Below are positions 1 through 6,064 of a stretch of DNA of 6,064 nt, one piece after another (position 1 is the first letter of the stretch; each line of letters opens with the position of its first letter). The DNA lies in the NCBI GenBank assembly GCA_903927495.1, contig CAIYNH010000311.1, positions 1 through 6,064 of the forward strand, in the 5' to 3' direction. The stretch comes from an uncultured beta proteobacterium. GTDB lineage: Bacteria > Pseudomonadota > Gammaproteobacteria > Burkholderiales > Burkholderiaceae_C. The position numbers and the translations under genes are program-made. The notes beneath the pieces were generated by a model. That model was not told the origin of the DNA and ran no database searches. It was given only the letters and a program-made list of their open reading frames with translations.

Positions 1-630
1 CACTCGGAGTGGTGGGGTGGCTGGCCAGAATGCGGTTCCTATGTCAACCCATCTTTTAGCAGACCAAACATGCGAGCCGGCTACTCGTTAACGGCAGGTG
101 GCGAGGCACAGATTGCACCCTATGCTGAGGTCAATGTGTCGGCAGGCCTTCGTGGCCTCGCGGCAGACGTGGGCAAGGTCTATCTCAAGGCATCGGTGCC
201 ACTTAAAGGTCAGATCAGCACCGGCATGCGGTACAACGTGGATTCTTACCAAGAATACATACCGGGTTATCAAATGGCTACCACTGTTACCGTCCGTGGC
301 GGGTGCTCACAAAATCAAATCAATAATGAAGAATGCCGATGCAACGAATTTTGGGATGGGCCATGCTATTGGGGCACTAAATACTGGTGGGTTCACGGCT
401 ACAACAAAACAACTTATCAGCGATGCATCGACAGCCCCGCCATATCTCTGGGCTTGTATTTTGCCCTCGAGGCTGGTGTCGAAGTCAGCACGGATAACGC
501 CAACTGGCCAATCAGCAAGATCGGCCTGAAACAAACCTGGAAGCTTTACGAGAACGAGTGGCCTCTGTGGGAGTATCCGGCGCAAGACGGCGACAGCACC
601 CCAACCGGTTGCACCCCCATTCCCAATTAA
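1..630 (+). CDS. C-terminal part of an unrecognised Trp/Cys-rich, probably secreted protein (5' partial)
   Basis: The frame is open from the first base of the window and ends at TAA 628-630. The ATG at 70 is therefore probably internal, and 209 C-terminal residues are visible. I do not recognise the family. The visible part has about 11 tryptophans and 7 cysteines, including a cluster of three in 'EECRCNEFWDGPC' (within about 324-366). Such a cysteine load suggests an oxidising compartment (periplasm or outside), with disulfides. Residues about 30-75 and 140-165 show alternating polar and apolar residues typical of beta-strands. The tail 'ENEWPLWEYP' is aromatic and is followed by a short polar end. 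No membrane helix or known C-terminal anchor is seen. Bases 241-420 are roughly 46% GC by hand count, lower than the downstream transporter gene. The stop lies 43 bases before the TpsB start, so it may be cotranscribed and could be an accessory or surface protein of the system. That role is inference from position only. Confidence 0.75.
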   Translation, partial: HSEWWGGWPECGSYVNPSFSRPNMRAGYSLTAGGEAQIAPYAEVNVSAGLRGLAADVGKVYLKASVPLKGQISTGMRYNVDSYQEYIPGYQMATTVTVRGGCSQNQINNEECRCNEFWDGPCYWGTKYWWVHGYNKTTYQRCIDSPAISLGLYFALEAGVEVSTDNANWPISKIGLKQTWKLYENEWPLWEYPAQDGDSTPTGCTPIPN

Positions 631-673
631 TGCATTGCCGCACGCAATCACCGAACCATTTAATGGAACTTTC
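631..673 (+). promoter_or_regulatory. Short gap with the TpsB ribosome binding site
   Basis: The 43-base gap holds no terminator hairpin or convincing -35/-10 pair that I can see, which favours read-through from the upstream gene. A weak Shine-Dalgarno sequence, GGAA at 665-668, lies 5 bases before the ATG at 674. The in-frame TTG at 635 has no such site. This supports the ATG at 674 as the start. Confidence 0.5.
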
Positions 674-2302
674 ATGAGTCCAATTTCGAAACACTCTTCA
701 ATCGGGTCAATCACCTTGGTGCTGGCCGCATGCTTGGCCGCTTTGGCACCAGCGGGCACGGCGAGCGCAGCCGAACCGACCGGCGTTACCCTGACGGTGC
801 AGCAGTTTGAGCTGACCGGCAACCAGGCCATCGCCAGCGAAGTCTTGCAGCAAGAGCTCAAAGTGTGGACTAACCGGTCGGTGGCACAGGCTGACCTGGC
901 GCGTGCCGCTCAATCTGTGACGGACGCTTATGCCAGTCGCGGCCTTTTGGCCAGGGCCTATTTGCCGCAGCAGGATGTCACCGGGGGTGTGGTCCGCATT
1001 CGTGTTCAGGAGTCGGTCTTTGGGCAGATAAAAATCATTGGCACCGTTCCCAGTGCCATTTCTGAGCAACAAGCCAAGGCCGTCATACTGATCGGTCAAC
1101 GCCAGGGACAGATTGTTCGCCTCGATGATCTGGATCGCGCACTGGGCATATTGGCCGAGTGGCCTGGGGTCAGGGCAACCGGTGATTTGGTCAAAGGCAG
1201 CCAAGAAGGTCAAACCGATCTGGCGCTGTCCTTAACGCCAGCCCCCGCAGCCAGCTTTGTGATCCGCGCAGACAACGAAGGCGCGCGCTCCACCGGTGAA
1301 TCCAGGCTCAGTGTAAATGGTGTCTGGTATTCGCCCTTCAGGCTGGGTGAAACCCTTTCATTCAACACGGTCGTGAGCGAAGGCAGCAAGCTGTTGCGAC
1401 TTGCTGGCGAGATGCCTGTCTCAACCACGGGTTTGCGTGCAGGGGTGTACGCCAGTGCGCTGGACTACCAACTGGTGAGCCCTGAATTTAATTCGTTATC
1501 GGTCAAAGGGCCCTCCAGCACAGTCGGTCTGAGCTTGCGCTGGCCGTTAGCACGCGCTGCGGTGCGCACCACCGACCTGAGTGCCCAATTGGAGCGACGC
1601 GGCTTTAACAACGAAGCCCTTGGCACCACCTTGTCTGATTACAAAATTGATGCCTTGACAGTGAATTGGGCCGATCAGATGACGGACTGGTTTAAGTTCA
1701 ACGCCCGCATCAACCTGGATATCAATTACACGCTTGGCAACGTTGATCTCAATGGGTCGCCCAATCAGGCAGCAGACTCCGTAACCGCTCGCACTGCTGG
1801 TACGTATCATTTATTGCGAGCAGGCGTGCAACGCCTGCAAACGTTCGAACGCGGGCGTAGCTGGTTGTTTAAAGTGAATGGTCAGTTTGCCAGTCGCAAT
1901 TTGGACAGCTCTGAGCGCTTACCCATTGCTGGCCCGCAAGGGGTTCGGGCCTATCCGGTAGGCGAGGTTTCCGCAACCGAGGGCTGGGTCGTGCAGAGCG
2001 AGCTTAGGCAAAACCTGGGGGTTGTCGGACACTCAGACTTCAATATTGCTCTATTTGGTGACGTTGGCTTTGGCTCGCAGTTGACTGACCCCAATTTCAC
2101 CGGTGCGCCGCTGAACAACAGTCTGACCATCAAGGGCGCTGGGTTGTGGTTTGAATGGCGCCCATCCGATAAACCATTGTCAGTGCGACTCAGTTGGGCG
2201 CAACGCATGGGTGACCATCCGAACCCGACTGCTACCGGAGCCAATCAAGACGGAAGCAGCAGCAACCAGCGTTTTTGGTTGACTGCTCAAGTGGCTCTCT
2301 GA
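674..2302 (+). CDS. TpsB outer-membrane transporter of a two-partner secretion system (ShlB/FhaC/HecB family)
   Basis: This is a beta-barrel pore that moves its TpsA partner across the outer membrane. The product is 542 residues, close to the usual length of the family. Residues 1-32 are a Sec signal peptide: a hydrophobic stretch at about 10-27, then 'TASA-AEP', with cleavage near 32/33. POTRA 1 spans about 38-114 and shows the family pattern 'FELTGNQAI', then 'YASRGLLARAYLPQQ', 'GGVVRIRVQES'. POTRA 2 spans about 115-189. The barrel, about 194-542, is long enough for 16 strands. The conserved loop L6 motif, VRGY in most members, is VRAYP here (424-428), keeping the key arginine R425. The protein ends '...FWLTAQVAL' with leucine, not the aromatic residue usual in a beta-signal. 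The ATG was chosen over the TTG at 635 because it gives a clean signal peptide and has a ribosome binding site. The tpsA gene follows after 36 bases, the usual B-A order. The family is certain; the subfamily is not. Confidence 0.96.
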   Translation: MSPISKHSSIGSITLVLAACLAALAPAGTASAAEPTGVTLTVQQFELTGNQAIASEVLQQELKVWTNRSVAQADLARAAQSVTDAYASRGLLARAYLPQQDVTGGVVRIRVQESVFGQIKIIGTVPSAISEQQAKAVILIGQRQGQIVRLDDLDRALGILAEWPGVRATGDLVKGSQEGQTDLALSLTPAPAASFVIRADNEGARSTGESRLSVNGVWYSPFRLGETLSFNTVVSEGSKLLRLAGEMPVSTTGLRAGVYASALDYQLVSPEFNSLSVKGPSSTVGLSLRWPLARAAVRTTDLSAQLERRGFNNEALGTTLSDYKIDALTVNWADQMTDWFKFNARINLDINYTLGNVDLNGSPNQAADSVTARTAGTYHLLRAGVQRLQTFERGRSWLFKVNGQFASRNLDSSERLPIAGPQGVRAYPVGEVSATEGWVVQSELRQNLGVVGHSDFNIALFGDVGFGSQLTDPNFTGAPLNNSLTIKGAGLWFEWRPSDKPLSVRLSWAQRMGDHPNPTATGANQDGSSSNQRFWLTAQVAL

Positions 2303-2338
2303 GCCGAATCCCAATAAATACCTTAGAGAGACGTTGCC
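2303..2338 (+). promoter_or_regulatory. tpsB-tpsA gap with the tpsA ribosome binding site
   Basis: The 36-base gap has no hairpin, so the two genes are probably cotranscribed. AGAGAG at 2325-2330 lies 8 bases before the ATG at 2339 and supports that start. The second in-frame ATG at 2357, which begins the 'MNRSYRLV' signal motif, has only a distant GAAG upstream. Confidence 0.55.
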
Positions 2339-5300
2339 ATGAAGCAGCACGCCAGCATGAATCGTTCATACCGTTTAGTGCGTCGTTCAGACGCACAATG
2401 TGTCGCCGTTCCCGAAACAGCCAAGGGCCATGGAGCCGGCAGCGCTTTGCGCGCCGCCATGCCCTGCGTACTGGCCATTGCAATGACGCACGCCTGGTCG
2501 CAAAATGCGCCACCCCCTGCACCAAGCCAATTGCCCACCGCTGGCCGAATCGTTGCTGGCTCTGCCAAACTGGCACAGCAGGGCAACCTGATGACGATCA
2601 CACAGGCTACGCAACGTGCAGTGATCGACTGGCAGAAATTCAACCTGGGCAGCCAGGCCACGGTCAACTTCAACCAGCCCGGCACCAGCTCTGTCACTCT
2701 GAACCGCGTACTTGATACCCAGCCAAGCCAAATATTGGGCCACATCACAGCCCCCGGGCAAGTGTTTATCAGCAACCCCGGCGGCGTGATTTTTGGCAGC
2801 ACCGCGAGCGTTGATGTAGGTGGCTTGGTTGCCACCAGCATGAGCATGAACACTGATGCCTTTATGAGCGGTGGCAGCACCTGGGAACGTCAGGGGGCTA
2901 CGGGTGCAGTGGTCAATGCAGGCTCGCTGCAGACTACGCACGGCGGCTATCTGGCGTTATTGGCGCCTGAAGTTCGCAACGAAGGGGTCGTTTTGGCGCG
3001 TGCTGGCACGATTGCCATGGCCGCTGGCGAGGTGATTCGTCTGGATTTTGAAGGCACGTCGTTAACCGGCCTGCATATTACCCCGGCAGCCCTTAAAACC
3101 CTGGTCAGTAACAGCCAGGCCGTGATCGCTCCCGATGGGTTGGTCATTTTGTCCGCACGCAGCGTGGCCGACTTGCGCAGCGGCACCGTCACGCAGAGTG
3201 GCACGATAGAGGCCAACAGCCTGGTAGCGCGCGGTGGCCGGATCATGCTCGAAGGTGACCAGATCGACCTGGCTTCGGGCAGCCGCATGGATGCCAGTGG
3301 TGCCACCGGTGGTGGGCAGGTGTTGGTTGGTGGTGACTGGCAAGGCAGCGCAGGCATGCATCAGGCCACCCAAGTCAGCATGGCGCCTGATGCGCGCATT
3401 GACGCATCGGCCACCGCGCAGGGTGATGGCGGCAAGATTGTGCTGTGGAGCGATGTCTTGTCTGCCGACAGCCACACGGCTGCACATGGCGAGTTGTTGG
3501 CACGCGGCGGTCCGCAAGGCGGCAATGGTGGTGCGATTGAAACGTCGGGGCATTCCCTGGTAACAGAAGGCGTGCGTGTTTCGGCTGCAGCTGGTCCGGG
3601 CGGGAACGCAGGTACCTGGTTGATAGACCCGACTGACATCACCATTGGAACAAATAGCTGTACCGGCCCAAATTGCCTGTCGGCCACCACACTGGGAACA
3701 ACGCTCAACGCGGGAACCAATGTGTCGTTAACGACTGCAGGTGCAGGCACCGATACCGGCAACATCAACATCAATGCCGATGTGGCATGGAGCCAGTCGA
3801 CGCTGTCGCTGAGCGCAACCAAGAACATCAATGTCAATGCAGTCATGGGGGTCTCCGGTACGGGTGCCTTGACCATGAGTTTTAACGGCGGCACTAACCC
3901 CACCGATGTCACTGCATCGACAGCTGGGTTCCTCAATATGGTGCGCGGCGGCGACACCTCATTTACCGGCAAGATCAACTATTCAAGCAGCGGTGCCCTG
4001 ACCATCAATAGCAACGTCTATACCGTTGTCAATAGCTACGCGACCATGGCTGCGCTCATGGGATCGGGAAATGCCGCCGGCACCATTACCGCTGGCAATT
4101 GCACCAATGGGAGATACTGCTCTGGCAATTACGCGCTGGGTTCGAACTTTGCGTCGACTGCCACGACTGTGCTTGGTGACACAGCGGGCAATGGTGGCTT
4201 TGGACTTAGGCTGGAAGGTTTGGGGCACACCATTGATGGAGTCTCCAGAACTATTTCAGTTGGAAACGCACAGACTGGAAACACCATTCTGTATGGCGGA
4301 CTTTTCGGCAAAGTCTTTAACTTTGGCTACTGGAGCCAGATTTCTAACGTTGGTCTAACCAACGTCAATCTCCATTCCGACTCTGCAGCGCTTGGTGGCT
4401 TGGCCGCCGAACTCTCACAGACAATCACCTATAACTCTTACGTTACTGGAACCGTTCAGTCTACCGCCGGCGTGGTGCCCGGCAACTGGGGGCTTCCGAT
4501 TTCCAATGTTGCAGCGGTCGGCGGTTTTACCGGATCTGCTTTCATGGCATCGGTCTTTATCAATGACTACTCAACCGCGACAGTGAACTCCCCTAACAAT
4601 GCCGTCGGTGGCTTCATTGGTTATGCCGGAACCAATGATTCCCTGGCGCATGGTGTGCAGATCATCAACTCCTCGGCTGGTGGAACCGTCAGCGGTGGCA
4701 ACTACATTGGCGCGTTGATTGGCTACGAGCAGAAAGTCAATGCGCTGCCCAACGTCATCAACAGCTATTCAACGAGTAGCATTACCGCGACCGGTATAAA
4801 CAAAGGCCCTGTTGCCGGCAACTATCCTACGATTAGCACGCCCACTTTTGCCAACTCAGGCAGCGGCAGGCAAGTGACCATCATCAACGGCACCGCACCA
4901 GCAAGTTCGACCGTCAAGATTTATGACACGCTCAACGGACTGACTACGCTGGTCGGTACAACAACTGCCGATGGAAGTGGCAACTGGACCTACTCGGGTT
5001 CTCTGACATCCGGTGGGACGCATTCGCTCTTTGCAGTCTCTACAAGTGGATCAACAACGTCCGACGCGAGTAGCCGAGTGTCAGTGACAGTGGCATCTGC
5101 TTATCTTGATTTCTTTGCCGGAAACAGTGTTTACGGAGACACACCGAGTTTCACTTATGGTTACTACAGCACGCCAACTTACGGTGTTGGAACACTAATA
5201 ACGGACGCATTGCCTGTGGGAACTGTCGTTTGGAGCGGGGCACCCTCGGCAAGCTCCAATGCGGGCAACTACAGTGTGACATACGGCAGTGGCATCACGC

Positions 5301-6064
5301 TTGGCAATAACGCCTATGCGCTGTCCCTTGGCAACGCAGCAACGTGGACCATCAACCCAAAGACCGTCTCGCTTTCTGCCAGCAAGACCTATGACGGCAC
5401 AGCCGTCCTGGCTGGAAAAGTTTCGCTCGCCACGGGTGTTGGTAGCCAAACGCTGACCTACAGCGGCGCTCTAGCCAGTGATAGCCACGTGGCCACGGTC
5501 GGCAAATACATCAGTGCGATCACTTTGGTCGACGCCACAGACGGTTCGGGTGGTTTGGCCAGCAACTACCAGTTGCCAACACTGAATACTACGAATGCAG
5601 CGGTGACGATCAACGCAGCACAACTCACAGCCGCTGCCACCATCACCGCAGCAGCCAAGACCTATGACGCCACACTGGTAGCCACCGGTTCAACCGTGGG
5701 CGGCAGCACCAGCGGCGGAGTCGGCACTGACAGCATCGCGCTCGACACCAGCGCCATCAGCTTGAACTACAGCAACGCCCACGTGCTTGGTGCTAAAACC
5801 ATCGCAGCTACCGGCAACGCGGCACTGGGTGCCATCACCAGCAGCGGCAGTGGTACCAAAGACGGCAGCAGCGCTGCCAATAAAGTGGTTTCTCTGGCCT
5901 CAGACTATGCGCTGCAAGCACAACCCACTATCACAAGCGTAGCGGGCACGATCAACGCAGCACAACTCACAGCCGCTGCCACCATCACCGCAGCAGCCAA
6001 GACCTATGACGCCACACTGGTAGCCACCGGTTCAACCGTGGGCGGCAGCACCAGCGGCGGAGTC
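2339..6064 (+). CDS. TpsA exoprotein: large filamentous-haemagglutinin-type adhesin with GLUG, Ig-like, MBG and YDG modules (3' partial)
   Basis: I translated this frame by hand: 1242 codons with no stop to the window edge, so the C-terminus is missing. Residues 7-54 are an extended signal peptide (ESPR type, 'MNRSYRLVRR...AVPETAKGHG') with cleavage likely after AWS (52-54). The TPS domain follows from about residue 65, with 'FNLG' at 101-104, 'LNRVL', 'SQILGHI' and the hallmark 'NPGGVIFG' from residue 146 (NPNG in most members), then 'VGGLVATS'. Gly-rich beta-helix sequence runs to 'GTWLIDPTDITI' (425-436), a junction common in such exoproteins. Then come 'YALGSNF' and 'EGLGHTIDG' with degenerate GLUG repeats (about 650-819), an Ig-like domain (842-920), an MBG-like domain (922-1003), a YDG-like domain (1004-1089) and 114-residue repeats from 1090. 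It is secreted by the TpsB just upstream and probably acts as a surface adhesin. The ligand is unknown. The ATG at 2357 is an alternative start. Confidence 0.95.
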   Translation, partial: MKQHASMNRSYRLVRRSDAQCVAVPETAKGHGAGSALRAAMPCVLAIAMTHAWSQNAPPPAPSQLPTAGRIVAGSAKLAQQGNLMTITQATQRAVIDWQKFNLGSQATVNFNQPGTSSVTLNRVLDTQPSQILGHITAPGQVFISNPGGVIFGSTASVDVGGLVATSMSMNTDAFMSGGSTWERQGATGAVVNAGSLQTTHGGYLALLAPEVRNEGVVLARAGTIAMAAGEVIRLDFEGTSLTGLHITPAALKTLVSNSQAVIAPDGLVILSARSVADLRSGTVTQSGTIEANSLVARGGRIMLEGDQIDLASGSRMDASGATGGGQVLVGGDWQGSAGMHQATQVSMAPDARIDASATAQGDGGKIVLWSDVLSADSHTAAHGELLARGGPQGGNGGAIETSGHSLVTEGVRVSAAAGPGGNAGTWLIDPTDITIGTNSCTGPNCLSATTLGTTLNAGTNVSLTTAGAGTDTGNININADVAWSQSTLSLSATKNINVNAVMGVSGTGALTMSFNGGTNPTDVTASTAGFLNMVRGGDTSFTGKINYSSSGALTINSNVYTVVNSYATMAALMGSGNAAGTITAGNCTNGRYCSGNYALGSNFASTATTVLGDTAGNGGFGLRLEGLGHTIDGVSRTISVGNAQTGNTILYGGLFGKVFNFGYWSQISNVGLTNVNLHSDSAALGGLAAELSQTITYNSYVTGTVQSTAGVVPGNWGLPISNVAAVGGFTGSAFMASVFINDYSTATVNSPNNAVGGFIGYAGTNDSLAHGVQIINSSAGGTVSGGNYIGALIGYEQKVNALPNVINSYSTSSITATGINKGPVAGNYPTISTPTFANSGSGRQVTIINGTAPASSTVKIYDTLNGLTTLVGTTTADGSGNWTYSGSLTSGGTHSLFAVSTSGSTTSDASSRVSVTVASAYLDFFAGNSVYGDTPSFTYGYYSTPTYGVGTLITDALPVGTVVWSGAPSASSNAGNYSVTYGSGITLGNNAYALSLGNAATWTINPKTVSLSASKTYDGTAVLAGKVSLATGVGSQTLTYSGALASDSHVATVGKYISAITLVDATDGSGGLASNYQLPTLNTTNAAVTINAAQLTAAATITAAAKTYDATLVATGSTVGGSTSGGVGTDSIALDTSAISLNYSNAHVLGAKTIAATGNAALGAITSSGSGTKDGSSAANKVVSLASDYALQAQPTITSVAGTINAAQLTAAATITAAAKTYDATLVATGSTVGGSTSGGV
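2357..2500 (+). other. Extended signal peptide (ESPR plus Sec signal) of TpsA
   Basis: Residues 7-54 of TpsA begin with the ESPR signature: 'MNRSYRLVRR', then 'CVAVPETAKGHG'. A short hydrophobic stretch follows (about 41-50, 'AMPCVLAIAM'), and then 'HAWS-Q', a plausible signal peptidase I site. The family usually has 'MNxxYRxVxN...WVAVxExA'. ESPRs are found on large exoproteins and autotransporters, where they slow inner-membrane export. The hydrophobic core here is short and contains a cysteine. Confidence 0.8.
2531..3300 (+). other. TPS (haemagglutination activity) domain of TpsA
   Basis: From about residue 65 the protein shows the standard order of the secretion domain: an opening strand 'GRIVAG', 'TQRAVIDWQKFNLG', 'VNFNQPGTSSVTLNRVL', 'SQILGHITAPGQVFISNPGG', 'GGLVATS', then 'GGYLALLAPEVRNEG' and 'AAGEVIRLDFEG'. 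This domain is the part bound by the TpsB POTRA domains. The right-hand boundary is approximate because the domain runs into the beta-helix. Confidence 0.9.
4142..4795 (+). other. GLUG-type module within TpsA
   Basis: Residues about 602-819. The opening 'LEGLGHTIDGVSRTISVGN' matches the usual lead-in of GLUG proteins ('DGLGHTISGL...'). Degenerate repeats of the VGGLxG / NSY type follow: 'YGGLFGKV', 'LGGLAAEL', 'VGGFTGSA', 'VGGFIGYA', 'IGALIGYE', each followed by 'ISNVGL', 'YNSYVTG', 'INDYSTA', 'INSSAGG' or 'INSYSTSSITATG'. GLUG repeats occur in extracellular adhesins and peptidases as beta-helix-like rungs. Their exact function here cannot be read from the sequence. Confidence 0.75.
4862..5098 (+). 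other. Bacterial Ig-like domain within TpsA
   Basis: Residues 842-920 show the pattern of a bacterial Ig-like adhesin domain: 'VTIINGTAPASSTVKIYD', then 'VGTTTADGSGNWTYSGSL', 'GGTHSLFAVSTSG' and a final 'SRVSVTV' strand. Such domains usually act as spacers in long surface proteins. Only one copy is visible. Confidence 0.7.
5102..5347 (+). other. MBG-like domain within TpsA
   Basis: Residues 922-1003 fit the MBG type of bacterial Ig-like domain: an opening strand with 'NSVYGDTPSFTYG', a central 'TVVWSGAPSASSNAGNYSVTYGSGI' and a closing 'NNAYALSLGNAATWTI'. It leads straight into the YDG-like domain, a pairing typical of large haemagglutinin-type proteins. Confidence 0.65.
5348..5605 (+). repeat. 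Diverged single YDG-like unit (86 residues) before the tandem array
   Basis: Residues 1004-1089 begin 'TINPKTVSLSASKTYDGTAV' and end '...GLASNYQLPTLNTTNAAV', just before the next 'TINAAQ'. The shared 'TIN...KTYD' start and 'SNY/SDYxLQ' end mark it as the same fold as the following 114-residue units. The sequence is clearly diverged and shorter, near the usual length of a YDG domain. Confidence 0.7.
5606..5947 (+). repeat. Tandem repeat unit 1 (342 bp, 114 residues, YDG-like)
   Basis: The unit starts in frame at 'TINAAQLTAAATITAAAKT' (residue 1090) and ends '...PTITSVAG' (residue 1203). It is Ala/Thr/Ser/Gly rich and carries 'AKTYDATLVATG' and 'LASDYALQ'. Compared with the previous 86-residue unit it is longer, with extra Gly/Ser-rich stretches ('GGSTSGGVGTDS', 'SSGSGTKDGSS'). 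Confidence 0.9.
5948..6064 (+). repeat. Tandem repeat unit 2 (truncated by window edge)
   Basis: All 117 visible bases are identical to 5606-5722 at an offset of exactly 342 bases, which keeps the reading frame. The bases just before each copy differ (G at 5605, C at 5947), which sets the left edge of the repeat. The array continues outside the window, so its copy number cannot be told. Confidence 0.95.

Noticed and set aside
635..673. TTG at 635 as the start of tpsB, adding 13 residues
   Set aside because: It has no ribosome binding site, would put a 13-residue polar tail before the signal peptide, and ATG 674 has GGAA at a good distance.
722..733. Lipobox-like LAAC (residues 17-20) in the tpsB signal peptide
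   Set aside because: The hydrophobic stretch continues beyond the cysteine and a clear ASA-A type signal peptidase I site follows at 30-33. TpsB proteins are not known as lipoproteins.
2275..2715. A + strand open frame overlapping the tpsB end and the tpsA start
   Set aside because: It is out of frame with both genes, its product is Arg/Cys/His-rich with no domain, and the frame from 2339 gives a textbook ESPR and TPS domain.
2323..3978. Long open frames on the minus strand (for example 2323-2880 and 3361-3978)
   Set aside because: They lie antisense to the well-supported TPS domain and beta-helix of tpsA, have no recognisable protein features, and arise from GC-rich, low-complexity coding sequence.
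5606..6064. CRISPR-like or mobile-element explanation for the direct repeat
   Set aside because: The unit is 342 bp, keeps the reading frame, encodes a YDG-like domain and has no spacers, inverted ends or transposase.
1..6064. tRNA, rRNA, riboswitch, terminator or attachment site
   Set aside because: The whole window is coding apart from gaps of 43 and 36 bases, and neither gap shows a hairpin with a T-run or another recognisable RNA structure.

Overview
The window reads as a two-partner secretion (TPS, type Vb) locus on the + strand, running from end to end with no gene on the other strand. Gram-negative origin is certain from the outer-membrane TpsB pore and the extended signal peptide of the exoprotein. 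A betaproteobacterium of the order Burkholderiales (Comamonadaceae-like) is my inference from the mid-to-high GC content, the codon use and the style of the proteins. It is not proven by a marker gene.

Layout. Positions 1-630 hold the C-terminal 209 residues of a protein whose start lies upstream. It is rich in tryptophan and cysteine, looks beta-rich and secreted, and I do not recognise it. After 43 bases comes a complete TpsB transporter (674-2302, 542 residues) with a signal peptide, two POTRA domains, a beta-barrel and a variant of the VRGY loop motif. After 36 bases comes the exoprotein TpsA (2339 to the window edge). It is open for 1242 codons without a stop and is certainly longer. All three genes point the same way with short gaps and no visible terminator between them, so they are probably one operon.

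How they work together. TpsA is exported through the Sec system by an extended (ESPR-type) signal peptide. Its N-terminal TPS domain is recognised in the periplasm by the POTRA domains of TpsB, and TpsB then threads it across the outer membrane. The visible passenger is modular: TPS domain and beta-helix start, a 'GTWLIDPTDITI' junction, a GLUG-type stretch, a bacterial Ig-like domain, an MBG-like domain, a YDG-like domain, and then a tandem array of 114-residue YDG-like repeats. The first 117 bases of the second unit are identical to the first, up to the window edge. This architecture is that of a large surface adhesin.

Most noteworthy are the perfect in-gene tandem repeat, a GC drop inside tpsA covering the GLUG/Ig/MBG modules, two close cysteine pairs in an otherwise cysteine-free passenger, a TpsB that seems to lack room for the plug helix, and the unrecognised upstream gene. 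The system as a whole belongs to a known class. The upstream protein is the only part that might be new.
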